A stretch of DNA of 64,000 nucleotides from Chitinophagaceae bacterium (GCA_024103425.1 JAGFIS010000017.1:1-64000), one strand, 5' to 3'. Positions 16,080-26,125 are shown, counted from the first letter of the stretch. Notes: generated by a model from the letters alone, not told the origin. Translations and numbers: made by a program.

Positions 16080-17216
16080 CTATTGCAATAATTCTTTTGC
16101 TTTGGGTACACCTTTTTCGGCGGCTATTTGCAAATACTTCCGGGCCAATTGTTCATCTTTCTCTACATGATCACCGGAATTATAGAGGAGATACAAATTG
16201 TAATAGGCATGACCGTCCCCCAGGTCGGCAGCTTTTTTAAACCATTTCAAGGCTTCGGCGTAATTTTTCTTTTCGGTTTGGAAACAGATTCCCATATCAT
16301 TCATGGCATCCGCATTTCCTGTCTCTGCTGATTTGTTCAACCAGTAAAGAGCTGCTTCTATATTTTTCGCCACACCTCTTCCGCTTAAGAGCCTCGCACC
16401 TAAGTGATAATACCCTTCTTCATTACCGTTAAGGGCCAGGTACATGACTAACTTAAAAAAGATAGAATCATCATTTTGGGCTTTTTCCAGAATAATATTG
16501 TTTAAATCTGCCATAGAAAGCGGCTCTCCGCCGAACACCTTGACTCTCCACTCATCACCCACCTTTACGGAAGGGTCTTCTCTGCTCATTTTACCCAATG
16601 GCACTGCCTCTATTCCACTGATATGGAGCAGACCGGCTTTACCTCCGCCGAAAAATCCGTTAACACCTGTATCCTGGGCAAAAACAACTGCGAAGTCTCC
16701 ATTAAACGTGAATTTCGAAGTGTATCTGCCCAATGGGACTATTTCATAGCCGAGTCGGTTTACCAGACCATAAGTGGACTTGAAAAGGTCCGGATTCCAG
16801 ACCATGGCAACGTGGTTGACGAAATTATCAACCCTGGGATATTTAAAGGGAATGAAAACTTCTCCCTGCTTGTTGATGAATCCATACTTTCCATCCATTT
16901 TTACGCCTGCCAGGCCTTCAGAGAAATCCAGTGCATCTTCATATTTTGGAGGAAGTACGAATTTGCCGGTTATGTCGATATATCCCCACAAGACCTTACC
17001 TTCTTTTTTCACTGCTACAGCTGCGAGACCTTCGCGAAACTCGTTTGCATTATAGAACTGGGGAGCAATTAATGTTTTCTCTTTATCCATGTCTATAAAG
17101 CCATAGATTTTTTGTCCTGTTGCCTTATCCTTTTCATAATATTTGTACGGTTTCTGCGCTTCTGACTGTTGAAGACCCAAAAACAAAAGGATAATAGAGG
17201 TTAAAATGGTTTTCAT
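16080..17216 (-). CDS. WG-repeat and Sel1-repeat protein, exported
   Basis: Exported repeat protein of unknown function. The start at 17216 gives a Sec signal peptide (MKTILTSIILLFLGL, cut after SEAQ); two in-frame Met upstream are less natural. The N-terminal half has WG (KWG) beta-propeller-like repeats: YGFIDMDKEKTLIAPQFY, LWGYIDITGKFVLPPKYEDA, YGFINKQGEVFIPFKY. The C-terminal third has Sel1/TPR-like helical repeats (YYHLGARLLSGRGVAKNIEAALYW, ADAMNDMGICFQTEKKNYAEALKWF, DGHAYYNLYLLYNSGDHVEKDE). Such proteins act as scaffolds or binding partners. The combination of two repeat types is seen in other Bacteroidota. Confidence 0.88.
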   Translation of the reverse strand: MKTILTSIILLFLGLQQSEAQKPYKYYEKDKATGQKIYGFIDMDKEKTLIAPQFYNANEFREGLAAVAVKKEGKVLWGYIDITGKFVLPPKYEDALDFSEGLAGVKMDGKYGFINKQGEVFIPFKYPRVDNFVNHVAMVWNPDLFKSTYGLVNRLGYEIVPLGRYTSKFTFNGDFAVVFAQDTGVNGFFGGGKAGLLHISGIEAVPLGKMSREDPSVKVGDEWRVKVFGGEPLSMADLNNIILEKAQNDDSIFFKLVMYLALNGNEEGYYHLGARLLSGRGVAKNIEAALYWLNKSAETGNADAMNDMGICFQTEKKNYAEALKWFKKAADLGDGHAYYNLYLLYNSGDHVEKDEQLARKYLQIAAEKGVPKAKELLQ

Positions 17217-17464
17217 CTTTATCATAGTCATTTTCAAATAAATTGATACTGTTTTAGTTTTTATAGAAATAATGTTTGTAAAAAGTTGAGGTAATGCTTC
17301 TCCCTCAGCATAAAAAAATGCTGACCGGTTTTCAAAAGCACGGTTTTGTAACGATTTCTTGCCACTGCCTATTGTAAGTCGGTCTGAGTATCAGCGGTTT
17401 CTAAGGTTTTGCGGTCTTTTCATGTTGATAGGATGCTCCAGGGGGATTCCTTCTTTTAAATCGA

Positions 17465-17935
17465 TTATCTGTAGTCAACAGGATGCAAAATGCCATCTTT
17501 TGTTCGGATGTTTGTCTCCATACCGCCGACGATGTCTGTATTCTGCGCGGAGATAACACTCCAGATGCCGTCTTCTTTTCTGCTTGCAATGAAGGTCAGT
17601 ATTGCCCGCCTTTTTCCTGCCTCTGTACCTTTGTGTGGAGTCTGTCCTGTCAGTTTTATTTTGGAATGAACAATGGCAAAGTCGTCTGATAACATCTTGG
17701 TTTTGGTCCTGATGATGGTTAAGGTGGAATTGTTGAAGATTACTTTCAATCCGTAATCATGTGCTTTGAAAATAGCTTTGCGGTTCTCCCACCACAAACC
17801 GACTACGTTGATGAAGTCGGCATCCTCGTTAAAAAGTCCGGCCAGCAAATCAGCACGGCGTCGATTCCAGAATTCTGCGAATAGTTTGGGAATGTCTTCG
17901 GGAGTGCGGGGGATGAATGATGTTTCTTCTTTCAA
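17465..17935 (-). CDS. SgcJ/EcaC-type NTF2-like protein
   Basis: Small cytosolic protein of the NTF2-like/DUF4440 superfamily; members are enzymes, binding proteins or of unknown role. Visible features are DIPKLFAEFWNRRRADLLAGLFNEDADFINVVGLWWENRKAIFKAHDYG, the middle strand TLTIIRTKTKMLSDDFAIVHSKIKLTG and the closing strand KEDGIWSVISAQNTDIV. These match the SgcJ/EcaC subfamily. No signal peptide. The actual reaction cannot be inferred. Its neighbours are hldD on the 5' side and the WG/Sel1 gene on the 3' side, with gaps of more than 240 bp, so it is probably transcribed alone. Confidence 0.85.
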   Translation of the reverse strand: MKEETSFIPRTPEDIPKLFAEFWNRRRADLLAGLFNEDADFINVVGLWWENRKAIFKAHDYGLKVIFNNSTLTIIRTKTKMLSDDFAIVHSKIKLTGQTPHKGTEAGKRRAILTFIASRKEDGIWSVISAQNTDIVGGMETNIRTKDGILHPVDYR

Positions 17936-18133
17936 AATTCGTTTGCGATTTCTGATAAAAGTACATGAAAACTTTTGTCTGTTTTGTAGCTTAAACTCTT
18001 TTTGTTACGGGGCCTACAAAGAAAAGGGCCTATGTTTCTATGTGTTTTAATCTTGGAAACGCAGCGTTCCAAATTTGGCGGAGAGACAACTGCGGAGAAA
18101 GACTTGGTATTCTCTTTGGTGGGGTTTCTCCCA

Positions 18134-18177
18134 ACACTTCATTACATCCATTTTTTTAATGCATCAGAATTTAGGCC
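18134..18177 (+). repeat. Degenerate dispersed repeat, copy B
   Basis: Partner of 14873-14917. The two frames across them also read alike when translated, but that follows from DNA similarity and does not suggest a gene. Confidence 0.4.
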
Positions 18178-18216
18178 GGGGACTTTGTGAAATGCGGCAA
18201 TTATTGAAACTAAATT

Positions 18217-18233
18217 CCCCTCCTATGGAGGGG
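18217..18233. repeat. Short GC hairpin CCCCTCC/GGAGGGG
   Basis: Seven-bp perfect stem (18217-18223 with 18227-18233) and a 3-nt loop, followed by GTAGGGGTGG. I recall the motif as widespread in intergenic regions of Bacteroidota. It is 25 bases downstream of the hldD stop codon, so it may also aid transcription termination on the minus strand. Confidence 0.45.
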
Positions 18234-18257
18234 TAGGGGTGGTTAGTAAATACCCCA

Positions 18258-19256
18258 TTAGAAATACGCCTCTTTCAACAGATAGTTGTTGACGTATTCC
18301 GTTATCCCGTCTTCAAGAGAAGTGAATGGCCTGGTGTAACCGGCTTTTCTGAGTTTATCGGTCACGGCAAAATTACATTCGGGATAACCGCTTTTGATTT
18401 CTTCGGGAACAGGTTTGTATTCAATCTGTGGTTCGAGGTGCAGTGCTTTGAAAACATCGTACGCAATATCATTAAACGACCGTGGCACGCCTGTTCCGAT
18501 ATTATAAATTCCTGATGGAACGTCACCGGTACCTTTAATAAATGCATCAAAAAACCAATAACACACTTCGAGCACATCTTTCAGATAGATGAAGTCTCTT
18601 TTGTAATCCCCGTCGGGAATCGCAGGATTGAAAGAACCGAAAAGCGTGACCTTGCCCGTTTCACGAATCTGCCGGTAACAATGGTACACCATGCTGGCTC
18701 TCCGTTCTTTGTGGTATTCGTTCGGACCGTAAACATTGAAGAATTTCAATCCGACCCAAAAAGGAGGATGATTTTTTTGCTGACTTGCCCAAAGATCGAA
18801 GCGGTGTTTAGAGCGTGCGTATTCGTTGATAGGTGCAAGTCCGGATAAAAGATTGTCATCATCTCTGTGGCCGCCTTCACCGGATCCGTAGGTGGCTCCT
18901 GTAGATGCATAGATCAGCGGAATTTGATACCCAGTACAGTAATGCCATATCTGTTTAGAGAAATCGACATTGTATTTTTGAAGCACTTCTTTATCTAATG
19001 CATAAGCACCTGCTCTCGCTCCGAAATGAATAACAAAATCTATGGAAGAGCCGTGGGATGAGAGAAATTCAGATAATTCGTTTACATGAATTCTCTTCCG
19101 AAAAACCTTTCCTTCGAGATTTTTCTCTTTCTCCGGGTTTCCGAAATTGTCACAGAGTATCAGGTTATGATATCCGTGATTGTTAAGTACTTTGGTGATC
19201 GAGCTCCCGATGCAACCTGCACCGCCTGTGATGAGAATATTTTTGTTGCTATTCAT
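18258..19256 (-). CDS. hldD: ADP-L-glycero-D-manno-heptose-6-epimerase
   Basis: Converts ADP-D-glycero-D-manno-heptose to the L-glycero form used in lipopolysaccharide core synthesis. It is an extended short-chain dehydrogenase: the NAD(P) motif GGAGCIGS (residues 11-18), the [10 protein letters not shown] strand near 115-124, and the catalytic Tyr146/Lys150 in [27 protein letters not shown] and the RDFIYLKDV stretch are the usual marks of the HldD group. Length of 332 residues is close to that of E. coli HldD. Its start codon overlaps the last 8 bases of purL, so the two are probably co-transcribed from the purL promoter. Confidence 0.93.
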   Translation of the reverse strand: MNSNKNILITGGAGCIGSSITKVLNNHGYHNLILCDNFGNPEKEKNLEGKVFRKRIHVNELSEFLSSHGSSIDFVIHFGARAGAYALDKEVLQKYNVDFSKQIWHYCTGYQIPLIYASTGATYGSGEGGHRDDDNLLSGLAPINEYARSKHRFDLWASQQKNHPPFWVGLKFFNVYGPNEYHKERRASMVYHCYRQIRETGKVTLFGSFNPAIPDGDYKRDFIYLKDVLEVCYWFFDAFIKGTGDVPSGIYNIGTGVPRSFNDIAYDVFKALHLEPQIEYKPVPEEIKSGYPECNFAVTDKLRKAGYTRPFTSLEDGITEYVNNYLLKEAYF

Positions 19257-21453
19257 TGCCGGACATGAGATCTGTCAGCACAGAAACGTATTTCTTATGC
19301 CACTCAGCCACTTTACCCCAGTCTTCATTGTCTATAATAATGGAGTCACCACCGGTAGTTCCCAATAACTCAAAGGGAACGTTCAGAGCTGCTTCAAATT
19401 CTTTCTGCTTGCCGGGGCTGACAGTTACCACCACACGTCCTTGTGCTTCTCCAAACCAGTAAGCATCTTTCCTGTAAGACTGAGCAGCGTTGACCTTAAA
19501 GCCAATGCCTTTATAGAAGGCACTTTCAGCAAGTGCAACAAAGAGTCCACCTTCGGCCAGGTCGTGGGCGCTGTTAATCAGTCTGGACTGGATCAGCTTT
19601 GTGATATTCTCATGCAATTGAAACTCTTCTTCCAGGTTGAAGTAAGGAGCAGGGGAATATTCTATGCCTTTGATTTTATGCAGGTATTCTGAACTGTTCA
19701 AGTCATCTTCGTTCTTTCCAACTAAGTATATCAGGTCTTCTTCGTTCTTGAAGTAAAGCGACATTTTATCATCAAGGCTATCGAGGATACCGGCCATGGC
19801 GATTACCGGAGTAGGGTACACCGGTCCGTCGGGCGACTGATTGTAGAAGCTCACATTACCTCCTGTTACAGGGGTGTCAAACTTCTTGCACGCTTCCGAC
19901 ATTCCCTGTATGCTCTTCACAAACTGGTAATAAACCTCAGGATCATACGGATTTCCGAAGTTCAGACAGTTACTGATGCCGAGAGGTTTACCTCCTGAGC
20001 AAACAATATTCCTCGCCGCTTCGGCGACAGCAATCATACAACCTGTAAAAGGATCGGCAAACACATACCGGCTGTTGCAGTCTGTCGTAAAAGCAAGTGC
20101 CCGTTTGGTGCCCTGAATCCACACTACGGCCGCATCAGAGGGGTCGTTGGTATTCATTGTGGCACCACCCACCATACTGTCGTACTGATCGTATATCCAT
20201 TTCTTAGAGGCGATATTTGGATTAGTAATCAGTTTTTCTGCAACACCTTTCAGATCAGACTCCTGACTGATCGTGTTGATATCAAATGCTTTGATTTTTT
20301 CAAAGTATTTCGGTTCCCGGTATTCCCTGTCGTAAACAGGAGCACCACCACCGAGTACGAGGCTCTCGGCCGGAATCTCTGCTTCCAGTTCGCCGTGCAT
20401 ATAGAAGCGAAGGATACCCGAGTTATTTACTGTACCAATTTGAGAGCAGGGAAGGTCCCATTTTTCAAAAATATCCAGCACTTCCTTTTCTCTGCCTTTC
20501 TTAACAATCAGCAGCATACGCTCCTGGCTCTCGCTCAGCAACAGCTCCCATGCTTTCATATCTTTCTGGCGGGTAGGAACCTTCTCCAGGTCGATATCCA
20601 TTCCTACATTGCCTTTGGCACTTGTTTCTGAAGTAGAACAGATGATACCTGCGGCTCCCATATCCTGCATCCCTACGAGCGCTCCCGAGTGGATGATCTC
20701 AAGACAGGCTTCAAGCAATTTCTTTTCCTGAAAGGGGTCGCCAACCTGAACGGAAGGGAGGTCTTCGGCACTGTCTTCGTGTAGATCGGCAGAAGCAAAA
20801 GCGGCTCCCCCGATACCGTCTTTTCCGGTAGCACTCCCTGCAATGAATACTGGGTTACCCTCTCCTTCAGCAATGGCACTAACGGATTCTCCTACACGGA
20901 GAATGCCGGCGCCCATAGCATTTACCAATGGATTGGTATGATAGCACTCCTCAAAATAAACTTCGCCTCCAACGGTAGGTACTCCGAAGCAGTTTCCGTA
21001 GTGGCCGATACCTTTTACTACCCCATTGATCAGGTATTGAGTTCTGTCTTTTTCAGGATTTCCGAATCGCAAAGAGTTGAGGGCAGCAACAGGGCGGGCT
21101 CCCATCGTAAAGATATCCCTGTGGATACCACCAACACCTGTTGCCGCGCCCTGGAAGGGTTCAACAGCTGAAGGGTGGTTGTGACTCTCAATTTTAAAAA
21201 CGAGCCCCAGTCCGTCACCAATATCCATCAATCCGGCGTTTTCTTCTCCGGCTTTCACCAGCAGCCTTCCGCCTTCACGTGGTAATGTCTTCAGCCATTT
21301 AATACTGTTCTTATAACTACAGTGTTCACTCCACATCACAGAGTAGGCACTGATTTCATTAAAGTTGGGATTTCGGCCTAAGATTTCTTTGATTTTTTCG
21401 TATTCTTCCTCAGTCAGGCCAAGCTGAGTTGCAGTAGATAAAGTTACTTCCAT
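19249..21453 (-). CDS. purL: Phosphoribosylformylglycinamidine synthase subunit PurL
   Basis: ATP-dependent synthetase subunit of FGAM synthase in purine biosynthesis. At 734 residues it is the short PurL type that works with separate PurS and PurQ, neither of which is in this window. Clear markers are [19 protein letters not shown] at the start, [77 protein letters not shown] and [23 protein letters not shown] promoter box is 16 bases upstream of the ATG, giving a short leader. hldD follows with an 8-base overlap, a coupling of purine synthesis and heptose synthesis that is unusual in function but may be only convenience. Confidence 0.97.
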   Translation of the reverse strand: MEVTLSTATQLGLTEEEYEKIKEILGRNPNFNEISAYSVMWSEHCSYKNSIKWLKTLPREGGRLLVKAGEENAGLMDIGDGLGLVFKIESHNHPSAVEPFQGAATGVGGIHRDIFTMGARPVAALNSLRFGNPEKDRTQYLINGVVKGIGHYGNCFGVPTVGGEVYFEECYHTNPLVNAMGAGILRVGESVSAIAEGEGNPVFIAGSATGKDGIGGAAFASADLHEDSAEDLPSVQVGDPFQEKKLLEACLEIIHSGALVGMQDMGAAGIICSTSETSAKGNVGMDIDLEKVPTRQKDMKAWELLLSESQERMLLIVKKGREKEVLDIFEKWDLPCSQIGTVNNSGILRFYMHGELEAEIPAESLVLGGGAPVYDREYREPKYFEKIKAFDINTISQESDLKGVAEKLITNPNIASKKWIYDQYDSMVGGATMNTNDPSDAAVVWIQGTKRALAFTTDCNSRYVFADPFTGCMIAVAEAARNIVCSGGKPLGISNCLNFGNPYDPEVYYQFVKSIQGMSEACKKFDTPVTGGNVSFYNQSPDGPVYPTPVIAMAGILDSLDDKMSLYFKNEEDLIYLVGKNEDDLNSSEYLHKIKGIEYSPAPYFNLEEEFQLHENITKLIQSRLINSAHDLAEGGLFVALAESAFYKGIGFKVNAAQSYRKDAYWFGEAQGRVVVTVSPGKQKEFEAALNVPFELLGTTGGDSIIIDNEDWGKVAEWHKKYVSVLTDLMSGNE

Positions 21454-21469
21454 TGATAAAAAATATGCG

Positions 21470-21477
21470 CAAATTTA
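21470..21477 (-). promoter_or_regulatory. -7 box TAAATTTG of purL
   Basis: Exact match to TAnnTTTG on the minus strand, 16 bases before the purL start codon. Confidence 0.5.
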
Positions 21478-21553
21478 CAATCATTATCCCCACTGCCCGA
21501 AGAATTCAGTGTGATAATTTTAACTAACTTCCCACATTCTAAAAAATCATTGC

Positions 21554-22816
21554 GTGGGCTATCTGCTTTTTTTCATTTATCTGGCAGTTTTCTGTATGCT
21601 GATCCCGCGTATTTCTTTTTTTAAAAAGTCAGGTCTGGCAGCAAAGTGGTTGATTGGCTTGTTTTTAATCAGGGTCGTTGTCGCTCTGTTACACGCATAT
21701 ATAGATATCAATGTACTTTCTCCTGCTGATTCAGCAGAGATTCATCGTCTTGCTTTGAGACATTATGATATGCTGAAGGCAAATCCGTTGGATTTTTTCA
21801 TGGATTTATTCAGGAGTCAATACGGCAATGAGTACGGAGAGCTGTTTGGTGTGGAACATTCTTATTGGAATAACCTCAAATTAAATTTGCAGCTGAAGAT
21901 TGTGGCGCTGTTTGATTTGGTAAGTTTTTCCAATTTCTATGTAAACACGTTATTGTTCAATATGTTGGTGTTCGCCGGATCAGTCGGTCTGTACCGTGCT
22001 TTGACTACTAAAAACAAAGACCTGAATCTGCTATTGGTAATTGGTGTTTTTCTCTTTCCTTCCGGACTCTTTTTTACCTCGGCAATTCAAAAGGATGGTT
22101 TTGTATGGTTGCTGTTGTGCCTGATTATTTTAATGCTGAGTGAATTACAGGATGTAGGATGGAGCTTAAATAGAGGAGTAGTTATCCTGCTATGCATGGT
22201 GGTTTTATTTGCACTCAGAAGTTATCTGGTCTTGATTTTACTGCCGGCCATGATTGCCTTTTGGATGAGTGGCAAAAAGCCTGCTTATTCAAAATGGATT
22301 TTTCTTGGGATGGCTTTACTAACCGGCATGTTGTTTTTTGGCACCCGTTACATCATCCCGAAAGCAGACTTTCCCGAAATAATGGTTACCAGGCAACGAG
22401 CGTTCGCAGAGAGTGCGACGGGAAGCAATACCGGGTTGCCTATGCCCGGTTTGCAACCGGATGTTGTGAGCTATGCAAAGGCTTTTTTGCCTGCCGTGAA
22501 GCATGCGTTTTTAATGCCTCTTCCCGTGAAGCAGGAGCAACCGTTGCTGCTACCCTTTGCTTTCGAGCTGTTGATGATGGAATTGCTCTTTATTATGACA
22601 TTAGTGAAACGGAAGAAAAACAGTGAACCGCTGCATCACCTTCTGGCATTTGTCGCGATAGTGAATATTCTCCTTATTGGGTATATAGTGGGGAATCTCG
22701 GAGCAATTATCCGCTATCGCAGCCTTTATCTGAATCTCTTTTTTATTTTGTTCCTTTTGAAGATTGACTTTAATTATTTTCGGTCAATCCTATATATTAA
22801 AAATAAAAAGATCTAA
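21554..22816 (+). CDS. Multi-spanning membrane protein, unknown
   Basis: Inner-membrane protein with about ten hydrophobic segments over 420 residues, starting at a GTG codon because no in-frame ATG is near. Typical are LLFFIYLAVFCMLIPR, LLVIGVFLFPSGLFFTSAIQKDG and IVAIVNILLIGYIVGNLG. FPSGLFFTSAIQKDG and a long cytoplasmic or periplasmic loop in the first third remind me of oligosaccharide polymerase or EpsG-like proteins, but I see no decisive motif. It is divergent from purL (100 bp apart) and is followed by the GSIII promoter. Function unknown. Confidence 0.82.
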   Translation: MGYLLFFIYLAVFCMLIPRISFFKKSGLAAKWLIGLFLIRVVVALLHAYIDINVLSPADSAEIHRLALRHYDMLKANPLDFFMDLFRSQYGNEYGELFGVEHSYWNNLKLNLQLKIVALFDLVSFSNFYVNTLLFNMLVFAGSVGLYRALTTKNKDLNLLLVIGVFLFPSGLFFTSAIQKDGFVWLLLCLIILMLSELQDVGWSLNRGVVILLCMVVLFALRSYLVLILLPAMIAFWMSGKKPAYSKWIFLGMALLTGMLFFGTRYIIPKADFPEIMVTRQRAFAESATGSNTGLPMPGLQPDVVSYAKAFLPAVKHAFLMPLPVKQEQPLLLPFAFELLMMELLFIMTLVKRKKNSEPLHHLLAFVAIVNILLIGYIVGNLGAIIRYRSLYLNLFFILFLLKIDFNYFRSILYIKNKKI

Positions 22817-22868
22817 ACAAAATTCTCGTTATTGGTCCATTTTTAAAAAAGAATTTCACTTATATGAT

Positions 22869-22876
22869 TATTTTTG
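22869..22876 (+). promoter_or_regulatory. -7 box TATTTTTG of the GSIII gene
   Basis: Exact TAnnTTTG match about 41 bases before the start codon. A purine-rich TAAGGAAAAA stretch precedes the ATG. Confidence 0.5.
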
Positions 22877-22917
22877 CCGTATAATGCTTTTATTTGCGTA
22901 AAATTTAAGGAAAAAAC

Positions 22918-25110
22918 ATGAACACATTACGGCATAATGCAATATTAGATTATTATGTTCAGAATAAATTGGTAGATGGACCGGTATCTAAAAAGGTTAC
23001 CTCTTATTTTGGCGATAACGTTTTTGATCTGAAAAAAGCCAAAAGCTTCATGAGTGAAGAAGCTTTTCGCAGTCTGGAGCAATCTACCAGAAGTCATACT
23101 AAGATTGATCGTAAGATGGCCGATCAAATAGCCTCTGCTCTCAAGAACTGGGCAGAGACAAAAGGAGTAACCCATTTTGCCCATTGGTTTCAGCCGCTTA
23201 CAGGTTCTACTGCTGAGAAGCACGATTCATTTTTTACATTGAAGCCTGATGGTACAGCTATTGAAGAATTTGACGGAGCAGCTCTGATCCAGCAGGAGTC
23301 GGATGCGTCATCTTTCCCAAGCGGTGGGCTGAGAGCCACTTTTGAGGCTCGCGGTTATACAGCCTGGGATCCGTCTTCGCCACCCTTCATTATGGATATG
23401 CGAAACGGTAAAACGCTTTGTATCCCGACCATCTTCGTTTCTTATACCGGCGAGTCTTTGGATGCCAAAACTCCCTTGCTCCGATCTAGAGCCGCTATTG
23501 ATAAAGCAGCTGTAGATGTGTGCCAGTATTTTGATAAGAATATTGCCGCTGTTTCACCTACTCTGGGTTGGGAGCAGGAATATTTTGTGATAGACGAGGC
23601 CATTGCCGGTGCAAGGCCTGATCTTATTATGACAGGGCGTACGGTTTTTGGTCATGCTCCTGCAAAAGGTCAGCAATTAGAAGATCATTATTTTGGTGCC
23701 ATCCCCGAAAGGGTATATGCCTTTATGCGCGATTTTGAAGAAGAAGCGTACAGATTGGGGATTCCGCTAAGGACAAGGCATAATGAGGTTGCCCCTAGTC
23801 AGTTTGAATGTGCCCCCATTTACGAGGAGGTGAACCTTGCTGTAGATCACAACATTCTCTTGATGGATGTGATGACCCGCGTAGCCAAAAATCACAAACT
23901 AGTAGTACTTCTTCACGAGAAGCCGTTTGCACGTATCAACGGGAGTGGTAAGCATAACAACTGGAGTCTTGCAACGAATACAGGCGTCAATTTGTTGGCA
24001 CCTGGTAGGACACCCAAGACCAATCTGATGTTTCTGACATTCTTCATCAACACGATTAAAGCCGTTCACGCTAATGCAGACATCCTCAGGGCAAGTATAG
24101 CTTCTGCGGGAAATGACCATAGATTGGGAGCACACGAAGCACCGCCGGCTATCATTTCCATCTTTATCGGTGATTATCTTACCAGAGTCCTCGGAGAAAT
24201 TGAGAAGAGAGTAGGAGAGCGGTTTGACGAACAGGATGAAGCGATGCTCAAGCTCGATATCCATAAGAACATCCCCGAATTGCTGGTTGATAATACAGAC
24301 AGGAACAGAACCTCTCCGTTCGCCTTCACGGGTAACAAGTTTGAGTTCAGAGCGGTGGGGTCCTCAGCTAACTGCGCAGTGCCGATGACTGTGTTGAACA
24401 CCATTGTTGCAGACACTTTAGTTCAGTTCAAGTCGCTGGTAGACGAGATCATTGAAAAAGGAGAGAAAAAAGAAATTGCCATTCTGCAGGTATTGCAAAA
24501 ATTTGTGGTCGAGAGTAAAAATATTTTGTTTGAAGGCGATGGTTACAGCGGTTTGTGGGAAGAGGAGGCCAAGCGTAGAGGGTTGGCAAATATTAAGACT
24601 ACTCCACACGCATTGGATGCACTTGTGACCGAAAAAGCTGTTCGATTATTCGGCCAGCATAAAATCTTTACTCCCAACGAACTTATTGCAAGAAGAGAAA
24701 TTCTTCTGGAGAGTTATATAAAAAAGATTCAGATCGAGTCGCGCATCATGGGTGAAATGTCGGGTACGTTTATTTTGCCTCCGGCTGTGCGATATCAGAA
24801 TAAACTCATTGAAAATATCAAAGGGCTGCAAAGCCTTGGTATGCCTGAAGCTGCGTATAATTCTCAGTTTCAGATTCTTGCGAAAATTTCTGAACACATT
24901 AACAGTATCAACACTAATGTCAAGGCAATGATCGAAACTAGAAAGCGGGCCAATGTAATTGAAGATACAAGAGAAAAGGCAATCGCTTACTGCGATGATG
25001 TAAAAGGTTACTTTGATAAAATCCGCTACCACGCCGACAAACTTGAGCTTTTGGTGGATGATGAATACTGGAAGTTGCCCAAATACAGGGAGTTGCTGTT
25101 TCTCAGATAA
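22918..25110 (+). CDS. glnN: Type III glutamine synthetase
   Basis: Forms glutamine from glutamate, ammonia and ATP. The 730-residue length and the sequence belong to the GSIII type typical of Bacteroidota, not the shorter GSI. Markers are the N-terminal VSKKVTSYFGDNVFDLKKAKSFM, HFAHWFQPLTGSTAEKHDSFF, PTLGWEQEYFVID, RHNEVAPSQFECAPIYEEVN, INGSGKHNNWSLATNTG and FEFRAVGSSANCAVP. All are catalytic-domain signatures of the family. The C-terminal part is helical. It is monocistronic with its own -7 box. It probably is the main ammonium-assimilating enzyme, since no other glutamine synthetase is seen in the window. Confidence 0.97.
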   Translation: MNTLRHNAILDYYVQNKLVDGPVSKKVTSYFGDNVFDLKKAKSFMSEEAFRSLEQSTRSHTKIDRKMADQIASALKNWAETKGVTHFAHWFQPLTGSTAEKHDSFFTLKPDGTAIEEFDGAALIQQESDASSFPSGGLRATFEARGYTAWDPSSPPFIMDMRNGKTLCIPTIFVSYTGESLDAKTPLLRSRAAIDKAAVDVCQYFDKNIAAVSPTLGWEQEYFVIDEAIAGARPDLIMTGRTVFGHAPAKGQQLEDHYFGAIPERVYAFMRDFEEEAYRLGIPLRTRHNEVAPSQFECAPIYEEVNLAVDHNILLMDVMTRVAKNHKLVVLLHEKPFARINGSGKHNNWSLATNTGVNLLAPGRTPKTNLMFLTFFINTIKAVHANADILRASIASAGNDHRLGAHEAPPAIISIFIGDYLTRVLGEIEKRVGERFDEQDEAMLKLDIHKNIPELLVDNTDRNRTSPFAFTGNKFEFRAVGSSANCAVPMTVLNTIVADTLVQFKSLVDEIIEKGEKKEIAILQVLQKFVVESKNILFEGDGYSGLWEEEAKRRGLANIKTTPHALDALVTEKAVRLFGQHKIFTPNELIARREILLESYIKKIQIESRIMGEMSGTFILPPAVRYQNKLIENIKGLQSLGMPEAAYNSQFQILAKISEHINSINTNVKAMIETRKRANVIEDTREKAIAYCDDVKGYFDKIRYHADKLELLVDDEYWKLPKYRELLFLR

Positions 25111-25189
25111 ATTCTATTCAGATCCGGCTCATTATTATGCGATTGCTGGAATTTATTTTCGTTAATAAAATGATAATGAGTAACGCCGG

Positions 25190-25205
25190 TTAAACCTTTG
25201 TTTAA
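25190..25205. repeat. Inverted repeat TTAAAC/GTTTAA upstream of the LTxxQ gene
   Basis: Perfect 6-bp arms around CTTT, overlapping an AACCTTTG sequence that resembles a degenerate -7 box. It may be an operator or chance. Confidence 0.3.
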
Positions 25206-25256
25206 GGATAGTATCTACTTAATCGTAACTATTTGAAACGATTTAAATTCAGGAAA

Positions 25257-26000
25257 ATGAAAAAACTATTCTTACTTGGGATTATTGCGTTTGCGCTGGC
25301 TCTCGGTACTAATGCACAGGTTCAGAGAAAGGCTGATTCTACTCAGAAGGTAATGAAGCGCAACACTAATAAAAACGGGATAATGTCACAAGCTGACCTG
25401 ACTCCCGAACAGAGACAAAAGATCAAAGGAATCAATCAGGAACGAAAAGAAAAGGCCAATGCCATCAAGAGTAATGAGTCGCTTACAGAAGCTCAGAAAA
25501 AAGAGCAATTACAACAACTGAATAAAGAGATGAGGTCAGCCACTGATGCTGTACTCACTAAAGAGCAGAAAGAGAAAATGAAGATGAATGGAAAGGTTGT
25601 AAAAGGCAATCAGGGAAAGAAGATGGCTCAGGCTAATAAGGACTCTAAGAGATCTGACTCTGCGCGTAAGAAGATGACCATGCAAAGAGGAAACGGCCAG
25701 ATGATGAACATGTCGAAGCTGAATCTTACAGCTGAACAACAGCAAAAGATGAAAGAACTGAATCAGGTCCAAAAAGAAAAAGCTGACGCCATCAGAAAAA
25801 ATGATGCTCTCTCTAAAGAACAAAAAGAAGCTCAGTTAAAAGCCTTGAATCAAAGCAAACAAGCGCAAATGAAGTCTATTCTTACCAAAGACCAGCAGGA
25901 GCAGATGAAAGAAATGAGGAAAGAGAATCGGTCCCGTGTTCCGGATGCAAAACCGGGTCAGGGAAAAAAGAATTTGCGCCAGCGCTCAGCCCGTATTTAA
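25257..26000 (+). CDS. Periplasmic Spy/CpxP-like LTxxQ repeat protein
   Basis: Exported, highly charged helical protein. The ATG at 25257 gives a Sec signal (MKKLFLLGIIAFALALG, cleaved after TNAQ). The mature protein has two copies of an approximately 65-residue helical unit. Copy 1 starts with LTPEQRQKIKGINQERKEK and ends with LTKEQKEKMKMN; copy 2 starts with LTAEQQQKMKELNQVQKEK and ends with LTKDQQEQMKEM. LTxEQ is the motif of Spy/CpxP-type periplasmic stress proteins, which bind unfolded proteins or metal. There is no cysteine. The Arg/Lys-rich tail ends in KKNLRQRSARI. The role as chaperone or stress sensor is inferred. Confidence 0.82.
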   Translation: MKKLFLLGIIAFALALGTNAQVQRKADSTQKVMKRNTNKNGIMSQADLTPEQRQKIKGINQERKEKANAIKSNESLTEAQKKEQLQQLNKEMRSATDAVLTKEQKEKMKMNGKVVKGNQGKKMAQANKDSKRSDSARKKMTMQRGNGQMMNMSKLNLTAEQQQKMKELNQVQKEKADAIRKNDALSKEQKEAQLKALNQSKQAQMKSILTKDQQEQMKEMRKENRSRVPDAKPGQGKKNLRQRSARI

Positions 26001-26125
26001 TCCATAAAGCTGAAATCAAGTCGCAGCCTTGCTGAAACTCATAGCACATCTGTGAAACCACAAAAACTTTGTAACCAAAAGAAAAGTACCAATCATACCT
26101 CAACCCGCTGCCGGCTGTGCGACCA

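Larger units (their letters stand above)
17936..18257. other. Intergenic gap with hairpin and dispersed repeat
   Basis: No convincing gene. It includes a degenerate repeat similar to the 14.87 kb gap and, near the 3' end of hldD, a perfect CCCCTCC/GGAGGGG hairpin. Confidence 0.5.

Noticed and set aside
17305..17324. TCAGCAT/ATGCTGA hairpin with A6 loop as a terminator
   Set aside because: It lies about 140 bases behind the NTF2-like gene on the minus strand and lacks a T-tail there.
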